Shown here in pieces: positions 16,893 to 26,088 of a stretch of 64,000 bases of DNA. The stretch spans positions 310,001-374,000 of the forward strand of contig NZ_QEPT01000002.1 in the NCBI RefSeq assembly GCF_003252755.1, in the 5' to 3' direction. A model generated the notes under the pieces. The model was not told where the DNA came from and did not search any database. It saw only the letters and a list, made by a program, of their open reading frames with translations. Every line of letters begins with the position of its first letter. Position 1 is the stretch's first letter. Made by a program: the position numbers and the translations under genes. The stretch comes from Haemophilus parainfluenzae. GTDB taxonomy: Bacteria > Pseudomonadota > Gammaproteobacteria > Enterobacterales > Pasteurellaceae.

Positions 16893-17641
16893 TGGAAAAT
16901 TTTTGCGAAATAACCTTTTGCCAACAAATTGGCAGCAACAAGCGACACAACCAAGATGCTCTTTTTAATGGCGAGGCGGTGTTTCAATATAAACTCAAAA
17001 CGGCTGAAAAACGTCTTGAAAACCGACCGCACTTTATTGTGGGCGTGGCAGATGGTATTTCCAATAGCAACCGACCTGAAAAAGCGAGCAAGTTGGCAAT
17101 GCAATTATTAAGCCAAATGGAAAGCATAAGCCGTCAAACGATCTACGATTTACAATCCAGTTTATCAGCAGAATTAGCGGAGGATTATTTTGGCTCAGCA
17201 ACCACTTTTGTGGCAGCAGAGATTGATCAAATAACCCGTAAAGCCAAAATTCTCAGTGTAGGGGATAGCCGTGCTTATTTGATTGATGCCCAAGGAAACT
17301 GGCAAAAAATTACGCAAGATCATTCTATTCTTTCTGAATTATTGGCTGATTTCTCCGATAAAAAAGAAGAAGACTTTGCCACGATTTATGGCGGCGTTTC
17401 TTCTTGTTTAGTCGCGGATTATTCCGAATTTCAAAATAAAATTTTTTATCAAGAAATTGAAATTCAACAAGGGGAAAGTTTATTACTGTGTTCTGACGGA
17501 TTAACAGATAGTCTTTCAGCAGAAATGAGAGAAAAGATTTGGAAACAATATGATAATGATAAATCTCGATTGACGGTGTGTCGTAAATTAATTGCGAAAC
17601 AAGGATTTTATGATGATTTATCTGTGGTTATTCTTAAATGA
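16892..17641 (+). CDS. PP2C-family serine/threonine phosphatase
   Basis: This 249-residue cytosolic metal-dependent phosphatase shows the metal-binding and motif residues of the PP2C/SpoIIE fold: SNKRHNQDAL near the start, VGVADGISNS, GSATTFVAA, SVGDSRAYLI, CSDGLTDSLS and the closing YDDLSVVIL. No kinase gene is visible in the island, so its phosphoprotein partner is unknown. It starts at the last base of the Sir2 stop codon and ends 48 bp before the DUF262 gene. Confidence 0.85.
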   Translation: MENFCEITFCQQIGSNKRHNQDALFNGEAVFQYKLKTAEKRLENRPHFIVGVADGISNSNRPEKASKLAMQLLSQMESISRQTIYDLQSSLSAELAEDYFGSATTFVAAEIDQITRKAKILSVGDSRAYLIDAQGNWQKITQDHSILSELLADFSDKKEEDFATIYGGVSSCLVADYSEFQNKIFYQEIEIQQGESLLLCSDGLTDSLSAEMREKIWKQYDNDKSRLTVCRKLIAKQGFYDDLSVVILK

Positions 17642-17689
17642 AACTTTTATAATTCACTTTGTGATTTAACATTCTAATAAGGAAAAATT

Positions 17690-18058
17690 ATGTCTTACCA
17701 AGGAATCTCCATTCGTGAAGTTTTAGATAAAATTAATGCCAATACAAACGGTTGGTATTTGCCAGAAGTGCAACGCCAGTATGTTTGGGGAAATCGCAAT
17801 AATTCTGAAGATTATGTGTGCTTATTATTAGATTCTTTATTGCAAGGTTATCCTATCGGTGGGATTGTTGTATGGGAAAATTCAGCTAAAGTACCTTTCC
17901 GACTATTCTTAACTGATTACGCATCAAATAAATTCAATAAGTCAGTTGAAGAAGGTAGATGGGGGCAAAGTAAATCGTTAGTTTATGATGGGCAGCAACG
18001 ATTACAAACTTTATATTCTGTACTGAAATATACATTTAATGATCGGGTTTTACATTAT
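17690..18058 (+). pseudogene. DUF262-HNH nuclease gene, 5' part, interrupted by the prophage
   Basis: The ATG (SD AAGGAAAAA) opens a DUF262 domain of the GmrSD/BrxU type: residues 20-35 contain GWYLPEVQRQYVWG, then GYPIGGIVVWE, and the family's DGQQRLQTL near residue 104. After codon 123 (His-Tyr, CATTAT) the Mu-like prophage begins, and the frame runs only nine residues further into phage DNA to 18085. The remaining 431 codons continue at 54080 in the same phase. In other systems DUF262 proteins are NTP-using nickases or modified-DNA restriction enzymes. The fragment should be inactive. Confidence 0.9.
18053..18058. repeat. Left copy of 6-bp target duplication (CATTAT)
   Basis: CATTAT immediately precedes the prophage terminus TG at 18059 and recurs at 54074-54079 directly after the right terminus CA. 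Removing the element plus one copy restores the DUF262 frame. With a 5-bp duplication (ATTAT or CATTA) the ends would not be TG...CA, so 6 bp is the better reading. Confidence 0.75.
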
Positions 18059-18369
18059 TGTAAGCGCGCAAATTTATTTGCATAAACCAGTATTTTTATT
18101 TGCATAGATTTATTTTTTTCACCTATGCAAATAAAGATGCAATTATATAAGATAACGCTACGTCAAATCTAAAAATAAAGACCTGCTATTAACCGCTAAT
18201 TTTTACGTACAATCACTGTACCTTAAAAACAAAAACGGCAACATCAAAATGCCACCGTTTTGTCTGCCTGTCAGCAATGAGTCGTGCAATTTAACGACTA
18301 TTTTTAAAAGCCCCTTAAACTATGTTTAAAGGGCTTTGAATTATCTCTCCGACATTAATGTCGGCGACA
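18059..18369. other. Prophage left terminus: transposase sites and terminators, no gene
   Basis: The first 311 bp hold three ATTTGCATA motifs: direct at 18076-18084 and 18098-18106, inverted at 18124-18132. They match those at the right end and are probably MuA-binding sites. Further in are a possible hairpin near 18229-18258 (AAAACGG...CCGTTTT), the terminator at 18307-18337 and a 22-bp repeat at 18349-18370. Confidence 0.7.
18307..18337. terminator. Terminator after the prophage methylase gene
   Basis: AAAGCCCCTTAAAC (18307-18320) pairs with GTTTAAAGGGCTTT (18324-18337). Read on the minus strand it lies 33 bp past the methylase stop and is followed by TTAAAAATA. It would end the leftward late transcript. 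Confidence 0.75.
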
Positions 18370-18370
18370 T
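18349..18370. repeat. Subterminal repeat, left copy
   Basis: CCGACATTAATGTCGGCGACAT recurs at 53746-53767 near the other prophage end with three differences. It contains the palindrome CGACATTAATGTCG. Confidence 0.6.
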
Positions 18371-19221
18371 CAGAATTTGTACACCATATTGTCCTCATAC
18401 TCGCCTTGGTAGTTAAGAGCCGCCTTAATTGCTACCCGCTGCGCGCCATCGAACGCCTGCCAGTTATCCACCTTATCTTGTTGCATGTACTCAATAAACC
18501 GCACAAACTCGCTCTTAGTGGACGAGAAGAAGATATACGGCGGGCGGGTGATGTTGACTAATCGTAAGAAGTCGATTAAATCAAAGTAGTGCGCTTGCTT
18601 GTAGCTCTCTTGTTTAGTGCAAAGATAGGGCGGGTCAAGTACAAATACCGCCTGTGGGTCGGCACTAAAGCGTGAGAGCAACGTGTGAAACGACTCGGAC
18701 ACCACCTCAACGCCGTCCAAATAACCGTCTGCAGATGGGTAGTCTGACTGGCGTAAACAATGCCAAAAGTCCTTGGCACATAACTCCTCAAACGTGCCGA
18801 CCTGTTGCCCAGAAAACAACAGCCAGCTAGTTAGCGTGGCAAGGTCAACATAGCCGTCAAACGCTTTAATGGTGTCAATAATCTGCGCCTTGAGCGCTTT
18901 ATTGGTGATGCGCTTTTGACGTGGGATATCCACTAACAACGCCGCAATTTGCGCCCGCAAGCGGTTAATGTCGTCGATATGCTTAATGCGCTCGGCGTAA
19001 CCGTCGAAGTCGTTGTAAATCACGCGGGCGCGCGGTTTGAGTTGTTTTGCAGTATGACTAAGCAAGCCTGAGCCACCGAACGTATCAACAATCGTCCAGC
19101 CCTCACCATCACCCGGAATCTGCTCGTTTAAAATCGCTTTAAAGTGATTTAAAAAGTTGCGCTTTTGACCGACAAACGGTAATGGGGCTTGCTTAAAGTT
19201 TCTTTTAGCTTGATTTGCCAT
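18370..19221 (-). CDS. Prophage DNA adenine methyltransferase
   Basis: This protein of about 283 residues has the N6-adenine methylase motif DPPYLCTK in its second half and an N-terminal SAM-binding DTFGGSGLLS motif. The substrate would be adenine in DNA, probably protecting phage DNA from host restriction. It lies where Mu carries mom, directly after a com-like gene. I place the start at 19221 (MANQAKRN), preceded by AAGGAGGAAAAAA. The longer frame to 19272 lacks such a site. It is the last leftward gene. Confidence 0.85.
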   Translation of the reverse strand: MANQAKRNFKQAPLPFVGQKRNFLNHFKAILNEQIPGDGEGWTIVDTFGGSGLLSHTAKQLKPRARVIYNDFDGYAERIKHIDDINRLRAQIAALLVDIPRQKRITNKALKAQIIDTIKAFDGYVDLATLTSWLLFSGQQVGTFEELCAKDFWHCLRQSDYPSADGYLDGVEVVSESFHTLLSRFSADPQAVFVLDPPYLCTKQESYKQAHYFDLIDFLRLVNITRPPYIFFSSTKSEFVRFIEYMQQDKVDNWQAFDGAQRVAIKAALNYQGEYEDNMVYKF

Positions 19222-19282
19222 AGTTTTTTCCTCCTTATCTATGGCGTTCCGGTGTTCTTGACACTCCGACACTCAAATCAAG

Positions 19283-19402
19283 TTAATTAATATGGTTAAT
19301 GGTTTTACAGCGACTACATTTGATTTCTAAATGTTTCACTGTGCCGACTTTTGCCAATAATTTGTTGCAACATTGGCAACGGATCTCTTTTAAATTCTGC
19401 AT
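19283..19402 (-). CDS. com: Com-like zinc-finger translational regulator
   Basis: This 39-residue protein has two CxxC knuckles, IRCQCCNKLL and IKCSRCKT, the pattern of Mu Com, which melts an RNA hairpin to allow translation of the overlapping mom gene. The start used is ATG 19402, preceded by GGGAAAGTAT. The same frame is open further upstream. It ends 61 bp before the methylase start, so it probably controls that gene's translation. Confidence 0.75.
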   Translation of the reverse strand: MQNLKEIRCQCCNKLLAKVGTVKHLEIKCSRCKTINHIN

Positions 19403-19533
19403 ATACTTTCCCATTTTTAGCGGTTTTGTTAAAATACCGCCTGCCTCGCGAGGTAGGCGGCATATAGCTATATGCAGGCTCATTCTGCTTAGCTGGCATT
19501 ATCCGTGTTCCCGCACAGATAGTGTCGCCGTCT

Positions 19534-19719
19534 TTATTCCTGAACTACATCTAAATCACTTGTACAATCTGCATAAAACGTACCATCCGCATTATGCCAA
19601 TGAGTTGGTGGTAACTCATCACCGTTATGCTCAACGATTAATAATTTGCCAAATGGGCTCTCATAGACGATAGTGCCAGCATTGCCGTTACGTAATTTTA
19701 TTGTGTCACCGATTTTCAT
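19534..19719 (-). CDS. Small phage protein of unknown function
   Basis: This 61-residue soluble protein begins MKIGDTIKLRNGNAGTIV, has a beta-rich, SH3-like look, and ends acidic. It has an AGGATAAATAAC site before the ATG and overlaps nothing. I do not recognise the family. Confidence 0.55.
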   Translation of the reverse strand: MKIGDTIKLRNGNAGTIVYESPFGKLLIVEHNGDELPPTHWHNADGTFYADCTSDLDVVQE

Positions 19720-19724
19720 GTTAT

Positions 19725-20210
19725 TTATCCTCTTTTAAAAATCACTGCCAAATCATTCGGACTAAATCGCCATCCGTCTTGGTTACCTTGATTTAATGCG
19801 TTATAGCACCATTCAGAACAAAAATATTTCGACCGTTTTTGTTTGATACCAAGTACTATACCGATAGCACCACACCAGTCGTATTTCATGCCTTTTGTCC
19901 AGTCGAAATAATTCACAATTTGATTTGGATCTACGTTGCGTAGTTCGATTAAATCCCACTTGCCGTCCATAACGTCAATTTCTTTGCGACGAACACCACC
20001 ATCTTGCACAGATGATGAAAAACACTGGTATATTGTCTCGTATTCGTAGTGATGACCAGTAGTGAAGTTAATCTGTGCAATAACCAGCTCGCAATGGGAG
20101 TATTTACCTTTTGTTAGAAAGCGCGTTACTGCATCTGCGATCGCTTTAAGCGGTTCTTTAAGGAAAGAGCGTTTGTGTTTGTAAAGTGCTAAATAAACCT
20201 TATCAGCCAT
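19725..20210 (-). CDS. Permuted papain-like (NlpC/P60 YiiX-type) protein
   Basis: This 161-residue protein has KGKYSHCELVI with the probable catalytic His before RSKYFCSEWCYNAL with the catalytic Cys. That His-then-Cys order is characteristic of circularly permuted NlpC/P60 (YiiX/YebB) peptidases or amidases. No signal peptide is present. It overlaps the fibre-assembly gene by a few bases. A role in fibre maturation or cell-wall hydrolysis is possible but not shown. Confidence 0.6.
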   Translation of the reverse strand: MADKVYLALYKHKRSFLKEPLKAIADAVTRFLTKGKYSHCELVIAQINFTTGHHYEYETIYQCFSSSVQDGGVRRKEIDVMDGKWDLIELRNVDPNQIVNYFDWTKGMKYDWCGAIGIVLGIKQKRSKYFCSEWCYNALNQGNQDGWRFSPNDLAVIFKRG

Positions 20211-20829
20211 TGTTATACGCCTCCATTAAGTGATCCATTTGTTTGATGATGTCATCATAGATTGACTGCATTTGCTCAAGTTTGAGATTAGGTGCTTTGA
20301 GCTCATACTTGCGCATGCGCTGGTTAGCCAGCTCAACCAGTAGTTTCTCCAGCCCAGCAGCTTGCATTAAGATAAGATTTGTCGCAGCCTTATTATCCAA
20401 CCCAGCACGTAGAGCAAAATCGGTGATATAACGACTACAGTCCCCTTCATAATTTGCGGATTTGTAGGCTTCAGCTGCTGCTTGACGTTCACGGTATTCG
20501 CTTTCAAACCGTGTCCAAGTGCTATAAATTGCTGCCGCGTGGCTGTCAATTTGCTCGATTAGGCGGTTGCGCTTTTCTGTTAAAAGTGCGGTTTGTTTTT
20601 CGCCTGAAATTTCCCACGTCAGCGTATCAAGATTTAATTCATGTGCGTCACTTGGTTGTGGGTCAACTAAAACTGGATTACCTTGCTTATTGGCAATAAT
20701 TTGCTTACCGGCGGCTTGTCCATCTAATAAAGTGCGGTAGGTTTCTTCGCTAATTCCCGTCGCGCCTTGAGGAATTTCGTGTAAACCCTCTATATAGAAT
20801 CCATTTGTGGTTTTGTCGTAAAAATACAT
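20203..20829 (-). CDS. Tail fibre assembly protein
   Basis: This 208-residue protein starts MYFYDKTTNGFYI, and its middle has the long charged helix LLTEKRNRLIEQIDSHAAA typical of tail-fibre assembly chaperones (DUF4376/gpU-like). It lies directly downstream of the fibre gene, as in most Mu-like and P2-like phages. A USS core is embedded near 20586. Confidence 0.7.
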   Translation of the reverse strand: MYFYDKTTNGFYIEGLHEIPQGATGISEETYRTLLDGQAAGKQIIANKQGNPVLVDPQPSDAHELNLDTLTWEISGEKQTALLTEKRNRLIEQIDSHAAAIYSTWTRFESEYRERQAAAEAYKSANYEGDCSRYITDFALRAGLDNKAATNLILMQAAGLEKLLVELANQRMRKYELKAPNLKLEQMQSIYDDIIKQMDHLMEAYNNG

Positions 20830-20842
20830 TTTTTAAACCTCA

Positions 20843-22228
20843 TTAATATCCAATAGCAAACCAATCCGCCGATGAATCAATAGGCAAAGTGGAATTAATT
20901 TTGAATGTGAATTTTGAATTAGTTACATTAAGCGCTGCCAAGTGTGTGGCATGTGCTGCAACGGTACGCATTTGATTTTCGGTCAACTGAATATTTAAAA
21001 CCTTATTCGGGAATGCGATTGGGAAAACAATATCGGTGCTATTTTCATCATGAATTACTGGTGTCTTCCCCCATTGTAAAATTAGCCCATTAGGCAATTT
21101 AACCCATCCTGTCTGTCCCCATTGAGAGCGATAATCACTGAGCTGTACGGCAGTATTTAAAGACTTACCACTCGATGTTCTAATATCACCGGCAGAATAA
21201 AAGTCGCCATTATGTTCGAAGCCCCAATTTTTACTTGTACCGTTATCTTCAATGAGATTAATAATTCCTCGCCCAAAGCCATCACCTGCACCTTGTTTAG
21301 TTGTGTAACCAAAAGAAAACCCTGCGCCATAACGTCCTTTTGACCGCACCAACCCTTTGACAAATGGATGATATGTATCACGGTTTTGCGACCCTTCGGC
21401 GTTAACTAAAAACGGGGCACCGCTTGTATATTGATGAGCATAGTCGCCATACCCATAATGTTTGGACGAAATGCCCACGGAATACAAAATACCAGTCATA
21501 GAATCACCGCTTTTAAGAACTACATCATCAATATAAGCGATTGTGCCATTTTTTTTGGGAAAACCTACGGAGGCTATGTTGGCGCCTTGTGGTGTTCGAT
21601 AAACAAATGTCAATAAGTTATTGGCATTGTGAGGATTACCCTCAAGTCGAGTATAATAGCCATCATTGTTGTATACATTAAGGCCACTATAATTGCCTTG
21701 TTTAAGAGACAAATTGCCTGTCATCGTATCGCCCGATTTGGCTACGCGGTCGTTAGCGTTATCATTCGCCATTTTAACAGCCGCACTTGTTGCCACTGTG
21801 TCTGAGCTATTACTGTTAACGGCTGATGATTTTTTGCTGTTGGGGATGTAATTTGTCAAACTACGTACAACCGAATCAATAAAGCCTTTCAGGATTTTAA
21901 TGACCTTAGGTGTAGCAGCCATTTCTTCTGATTCCGAATCATAGCCGGAATAAAGTTGCACCTCGCCTTTTTGCGTTGTGCTGGCGGACTTTCTGTTATC
22001 ATCAATGATTTTCACAATCGCTTGATATAACTGCGTTTGTGTTTCTGCCTTCGGGGTAAATCCCGCTTTTTGTAACACATAATGCGCTTCCGCTTGCACG
22101 TCTCGCACACGGTTTTGAACGTCGTTAAGCCACGTGTCTGTCACGCGTGTGCCTTGCTCACCTGTTGCGGGATTACCGGCATGAAAGCGCTTGTCAGCGG
22201 AATTAATTTCGGGTAGTAACGTTTTCAT
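20843..22228 (-). CDS. Tail fibre protein
   Basis: This 461-residue protein has an N-terminal shaft-attachment region with DTWLNDVQNRVRDVQAEAHY and a mid region with STTQKGEVQLYSGYDSES, as in Haemophilus/Mu fibre proteins. A glycine-rich beta-structured C-terminus ends near WFAIGY. It should bind the host surface. It sits between the gp48-like gene and the assembly protein. No invertase gene is near, so there is no sign of fibre switching. Confidence 0.8.
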   Translation of the reverse strand: MKTLLPEINSADKRFHAGNPATGEQGTRVTDTWLNDVQNRVRDVQAEAHYVLQKAGFTPKAETQTQLYQAIVKIIDDNRKSASTTQKGEVQLYSGYDSESEEMAATPKVIKILKGFIDSVVRSLTNYIPNSKKSSAVNSNSSDTVATSAAVKMANDNANDRVAKSGDTMTGNLSLKQGNYSGLNVYNNDGYYTRLEGNPHNANNLLTFVYRTPQGANIASVGFPKKNGTIAYIDDVVLKSGDSMTGILYSVGISSKHYGYGDYAHQYTSGAPFLVNAEGSQNRDTYHPFVKGLVRSKGRYGAGFSFGYTTKQGAGDGFGRGIINLIEDNGTSKNWGFEHNGDFYSAGDIRTSSGKSLNTAVQLSDYRSQWGQTGWVKLPNGLILQWGKTPVIHDENSTDIVFPIAFPNKVLNIQLTENQMRTVAAHATHLAALNVTNSKFTFKINSTLPIDSSADWFAIGY

Positions 22229-22240
22229 TTTTTTTGGTCT

Positions 22241-22819
22241 CTATTGATATGCAAAGTAACAGTATGTATGAGCGGGTTTTAAGTCTCTGAAGAACTCTTC
22301 AATTATCGGATCACCAAATTCGACTAGGTGATCACCGGCAAACGAACTTCCAGCGCGGAAATACACAATATTGTCGTCACCGTTTAACACTGTCACCCGC
22401 CACATATAAATCAAGCTCTCGCGGGGCTCATTGCGAAATTGCACCAGGTCACCAGGATTAGGCAGGTCCTTTTGTAAAGGCGAAAACTCTTTGATTTGAA
22501 TCTGATAACCGATACTTTCTGCAATGCGCGTAAAGTATGGAATAGACAATCCACCTACGGCATTAAGCTGCACGATGACGCGTTTAACCCGTTCTTGATA
22601 AGATTTCGTTAAATCCGTTTTAATCCCGCAAATACGCTCCCAATCGGATAACATTTGGTTTGAGGTGGCTGGCTCAATTGCGGCCAATACCTCTTCTGCA
22701 CTTTGTTGTAAGCGGTCAAATGCACTGCCGTCCACTTCACATTGTGCGATAAAGTGTTTACCATTGATGTTGTAACTCACGGGCGGATAAAGCTGTTTCA
22801 ATACATTAGCGTGCTGCAT
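22241..22819 (-). CDS. Mu gp48-like tail protein (DUF2313/YmfQ)
   Basis: This 192-residue protein starts at ATG 22819, overlapping the stop of gp47 by one base (TAATG). It contains LSDWERICGIKTDLTKSYQERV and ends with HTYCYFAYQ, as DUF2313 proteins do. It forms part of the baseplate periphery, linking to fibres. A longer frame from 22861 would run back into gp47. Confidence 0.8.
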   Translation of the reverse strand: MQHANVLKQLYPPVSYNINGKHFIAQCEVDGSAFDRLQQSAEEVLAAIEPATSNQMLSDWERICGIKTDLTKSYQERVKRVIVQLNAVGGLSIPYFTRIAESIGYQIQIKEFSPLQKDLPNPGDLVQFRNEPRESLIYMWRVTVLNGDDNIVYFRAGSSFAGDHLVEFGDPIIEEFFRDLKPAHTYCYFAYQ

Positions 22820-23883
22820 TAAGCCATCTCCGTCACGGTGATTTCGCCCAAGCGGAACCATTCAATTTTGTTAATCACATCAGCTTTGCGGTTGGCATTC
22901 GGGGCAATAAAACGGCGGTCAACCACGCCAATTAAATCGCTTACAACAGCTTCGCACTGCGACACAATCAAATCATCGCCCGGAATCAAACCGTTAAAAT
23001 AATCAGTCAGGGCATTGCTAATCGCGATTTTGATGTCATTTAATGCCACACCGCTGATTTTCACCTGAATATTAAAATTGATTTTCGTCACGTCAGGTTT
23101 AACGACTTTGCTTTCTTTTGCGGTTACCGGGCGCTCTTGGTCGATATATTCTTGGGCGCGACGTACCGTGTCATCACTTGGCACGCCATTATCGGCCGTA
23201 ATCGCAATATCTACTGTGCCAAGCCCACGGCGTAGCGGGTAAACATACGCTTGTTCAACGCCATCCACCTCTAACGCCCAGTCTTTGTAATCGTATTTAT
23301 TGCCACCTGCTGCGGGTCGGCGGATTTTATTAAGCAAACGCTCCAACAATGAGCTATCGCTTTCGGCATTGGTCGCCCCCACCACGTCATTTAATACAAC
23401 ATCCGTGCTCACGCCAACAGGCGCTGCCATAAACGATCCTTTTGTAGCCGTTTTAATATTTTGCGCTGCCCCCGTAGCAAGGGAGCGCACCGCAACAATC
23501 ACCGAACCACTAGCGGGAATTACCGCACTTTCGGTTGTCTCATAAAAACGTCCATCTTCGGTTTTGATTTGTAGCCCTACGGCAATCACTGCATCAGGAT
23601 TACCACTAACAGTAGCGCCTTTACCTGCTGCATAAGTGGCGTTTCGTCGGCGCAAACCGCGTAACCCTGCGTGTTTTTCTAAAAATTCAGTGTCAGCTGT
23701 GTCGGGGAAAAACTGTTTAATTAGCCATTTTTGATGGGCGTAAATCCCTTCAGCGCATGCGGCCAAACTACTGGCACGGGCATAAGCGTCACTGTCTTCG
23801 GACGTGTCGGCATTGGGATAATACGTTTGATAATCGCGCAACAGACTGGCGCGGATTTCTTCAAGGTTTGGCACAATAAACAC
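22819..23883 (-). CDS. Baseplate J-like protein (Mu gp47)
   Basis: This 354-residue protein opens PNLEEIRASLLRDYQTYYP and has RRPAAGGNKYDYKDWALEV, both typical of Mu gp47/baseplate-J wedge proteins. It is complete for the family. The next gene overlaps it by one base. Confidence 0.9.
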   Translation of the reverse strand: MFIVPNLEEIRASLLRDYQTYYPNADTSEDSDAYARASSLAACAEGIYAHQKWLIKQFFPDTADTEFLEKHAGLRGLRRRNATYAAGKGATVSGNPDAVIAVGLQIKTEDGRFYETTESAVIPASGSVIVAVRSLATGAAQNIKTATKGSFMAAPVGVSTDVVLNDVVGATNAESDSSLLERLLNKIRRPAAGGNKYDYKDWALEVDGVEQAYVYPLRRGLGTVDIAITADNGVPSDDTVRRAQEYIDQERPVTAKESKVVKPDVTKINFNIQVKISGVALNDIKIAISNALTDYFNGLIPGDDLIVSQCEAVVSDLIGVVDRRFIAPNANRKADVINKIEWFRLGEITVTEMA

Positions 23884-23897
23884 GATTTAAACACCTT

Positions 23898-24248
23898 TTA
23901 AATGACGTTTACGGGGTGTTTAAACGTGTATTGTTCGCCCCGGCTGTCGGTCACAGATATTGAAAGAAGCACTTTGCCGTTGTGCGGTTGTTCATGCGTT
24001 ACAATGATTTCACGTGCGCGACCGTCATCAATTAACGGCTGTAACGCCTCTTCGGCATATTGTTGCGCCAACATGCCAACACGGCTTAAGTCTTTTTCCC
24101 GTTGAATAGTATGGAGCAGAGAACCTACACGCCCATTTGCCCACCACGAGCCTAAAGGTGTAGTCAGTCTGACATACACAGCATTTTGCAGTGTACTGAT
24201 ATGCGAATTTGTATAGTCCCCGGTAAGCGGGCTGATTTCTCTGTCCAT
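23898..24248 (-). CDS. Mu gp46-like baseplate protein
   Basis: This 116-residue protein starts MDREISPLTGDYT and contains VYVRLTTPLGSWWAN, as in the GP46 (W-like) family. I chose ATG 24248. The frame is open to 24311, but that longer start would translate the hairpin at 24278-24308. No good SD precedes either start, so the choice is moderate. Confidence 0.75.
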   Translation of the reverse strand: MDREISPLTGDYTNSHISTLQNAVYVRLTTPLGSWWANGRVGSLLHTIQREKDLSRVGMLAQQYAEEALQPLIDDGRAREIIVTHEQPHNGKVLLSISVTDSRGEQYTFKHPVNVI

Positions 24249-24277
24249 GCTGACAGAGTAAAAGAAAGGAGGAAGAA

Positions 24278-24308
24278 AAAGGCGGGGAGAGAGTTCCACA
24301 CCGCCTTT
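24278..24308 (-). terminator. Hairpin with TGTGGAA loop, copy 1
   Basis: Read on minus, AAAGGCGG and CCGCCTTT pair around a 15-nt loop starting TGTGGAA, and a TTCTTCC tract follows. It lies between gp45 and gp46. Copies with different stems but the same loop start occur at 35780-35808 and 43659-43685. Confidence 0.65.
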
Positions 24309-24317
24309 CATTTGGGA

Positions 24318-24953
24318 TTATTGAGGTTTCCCGGTTACGCCACCGCTATCACCGCGGTGAGTGTGATTAATAAGGGATTTACCATTAGCAGTCACGTCGC
24401 CATCAGTAGTAAAGCTACCTTTTGTTTGCGTTACGTTACCGGTAAATGACGCGCCAGAACCGCCTTGAACGGCCATGCCGCCATTTCCGTTGATTTGCCC
24501 TTGTGCAGTAAACACATGGTCTGTCTCTACAACTGGGCTACTAATTTCAACTTTTGTGGTAGCGGTTATTTTTAATATATCACAATCAATTTCGATTAAT
24601 CGACCTTGTTTTAAAATAATCGTGCTTCCGCTTTCATCATAAACGGCAGTTTCGCCCGATTTCAAATTTTTAACCCGAAAAGATCCATTTTCGGTAGCGA
24701 TAACGATAGAATGTGTCGTTTCCCCACCCATGGGCAATACTACCACTTGCGTACCAGCAGGCGGCACAGACGTTAAGCCAAATTGTTGCATCAATTCCAC
24801 GTCTTGTAAGGTTTCGTCCGCTAATCCGGACACCTGTACTTTTTGGATATTGTCCGCGCTTTTGACTAAATTCAACTTTCCGCGAAAGGCTTGGCGTACT
24901 GCACCCAAGGCGCTTTCTGTGTGTTGTCTTATTGCTTGTCCCAATCGTCTCAT
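24318..24953 (-). CDS. Baseplate spike protein (Mu gp45/gpV-like)
   Basis: This protein of about 211 residues begins MRRLGQAIRQHTESALG. An OB-like region (GKLNLVKSADNIQKVQVSGL) is followed by beta-helical repeats with glycines and ends NHTHRGDSGGVTGKPQ, the usual C-terminus of phage spike proteins with a His-x-His metal site. It pierces the outer membrane during injection. Confidence 0.85.
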   Translation of the reverse strand: MRRLGQAIRQHTESALGAVRQAFRGKLNLVKSADNIQKVQVSGLADETLQDVELMQQFGLTSVPPAGTQVVVLPMGGETTHSIVIATENGSFRVKNLKSGETAVYDESGSTIILKQGRLIEIDCDILKITATTKVEISSPVVETDHVFTAQGQINGNGGMAVQGGSGASFTGNVTQTKGSFTTDGDVTANGKSLINHTHRGDSGGVTGKPQ

Positions 24954-24954
24954 A

Positions 24955-26088
24955 CTAATCCCCATCCAATACAATCAAATCGCCTTTCTTTTTCTTGCCT
25001 TTTTTACCTTTTCGCTTGCGTGCTTCTTTCGATTTGTTCGCATAAGCGTCAGGCGTCCACACACCATCTTGTTTTAAGCGCAGTTCTGTGGTTGTGCCGC
25101 CTTGTCGGCTCAAGGCAAAACGACGGCCCATCAAAAAGAAAATCGCGTCAATGTCGTATTCCTCACAAATCACATGCACACGTTGCCCTGGCGTCCATAA
25201 CACACCGTCCTGCGTTTTATGGTCAGGCACGGTAATCATCAGAGTAAAACTGTTTAAAATACTGTCCGCAATGTACTTTTTCGCCCATTTTTTCATGGCT
25301 TCCAAATTTTCCACGTCGGATACAATCACAGTTTTCGGCTTGTAGGTCTCAACAGCATCATCTTTAAACACCCATTTCAGGTCGTTCTTGTTGTCATCAC
25401 CTGTGCGCCCGTGCCGTTGTGCAAGAAACGTAATTTCCGAAAAACTTTGCGACACATCCGTGGTTAGGCTTGCCTGCGTGAAATTGTTGCGCTTGCCGTC
25501 TTTCATGCAACATAACGTCGCCACCGGCGGTGTGCTGTAATCCGCACCGCCCACAATCAACGTGCCGGCAGGGTCAAACCATGCGTGCAACCCCGCCGAA
25601 TTGGCGCAACGGATAAGCGCATTCCAGGCGGTTTCGCCTATGTCGATGTCAACTTTATCTAACGTCGGGTTAGATTCCGCTCGCAATTCGACTTTTTTAA
25701 TGCCTAGCGGCTCTACAATTTTTTTAATCGCATCTAACACCGTCAAGCCTTTCACGTTGGTAATCGGCGCGGAGCAGTCCACCAAAATAGAGGCTTTATC
25801 GCGCCCGTTCAGGCTAAAAGTGCGGTCGTTTTTGGAAATGGAATGCTGTGTGGTGTCAACAATGCCGGTTAGCACCAATTCGCCGTTAATCAGTACTTTT
25901 GCCGTTTTGCCGGAATAATCCGCCAGCACGGTATTGTCTGACGGCACACCAATGCTGAAATTGAACGCGTCCGCAGGAATCAAGAAATCGCTGTCAATAT
26001 CGTAGCTTTTCCAGTTTTTGTGCTGTTTGCCGTCAATCTCAACGACAATCTCATTATTAAACAGGTAGCCGTTATTTTGCGTAGCCAT
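24955..26088 (-). CDS. Mu gp44-like (P) baseplate hub protein
   Basis: This protein of about 377 residues starts MATQNNGYLF, contains FNFSIGVPSDN, then WNALIRCANSAGLHAWFDP and WTPGQRVHV, as in the gp44/gpD hub family. The C-terminal tail is extremely lysine-rich (KSKEARKRKGKKGKKKK). It overlaps gp43 at its start. Confidence 0.85.
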   Translation of the reverse strand: MATQNNGYLFNNEIVVEIDGKQHKNWKSYDIDSDFLIPADAFNFSIGVPSDNTVLADYSGKTAKVLINGELVLTGIVDTTQHSISKNDRTFSLNGRDKASILVDCSAPITNVKGLTVLDAIKKIVEPLGIKKVELRAESNPTLDKVDIDIGETAWNALIRCANSAGLHAWFDPAGTLIVGGADYSTPPVATLCCMKDGKRNNFTQASLTTDVSQSFSEITFLAQRHGRTGDDNKNDLKWVFKDDAVETYKPKTVIVSDVENLEAMKKWAKKYIADSILNSFTLMITVPDHKTQDGVLWTPGQRVHVICEEYDIDAIFFLMGRRFALSRQGGTTTELRLKQDGVWTPDAYANKSKEARKRKGKKGKKKKGDLIVLDGD

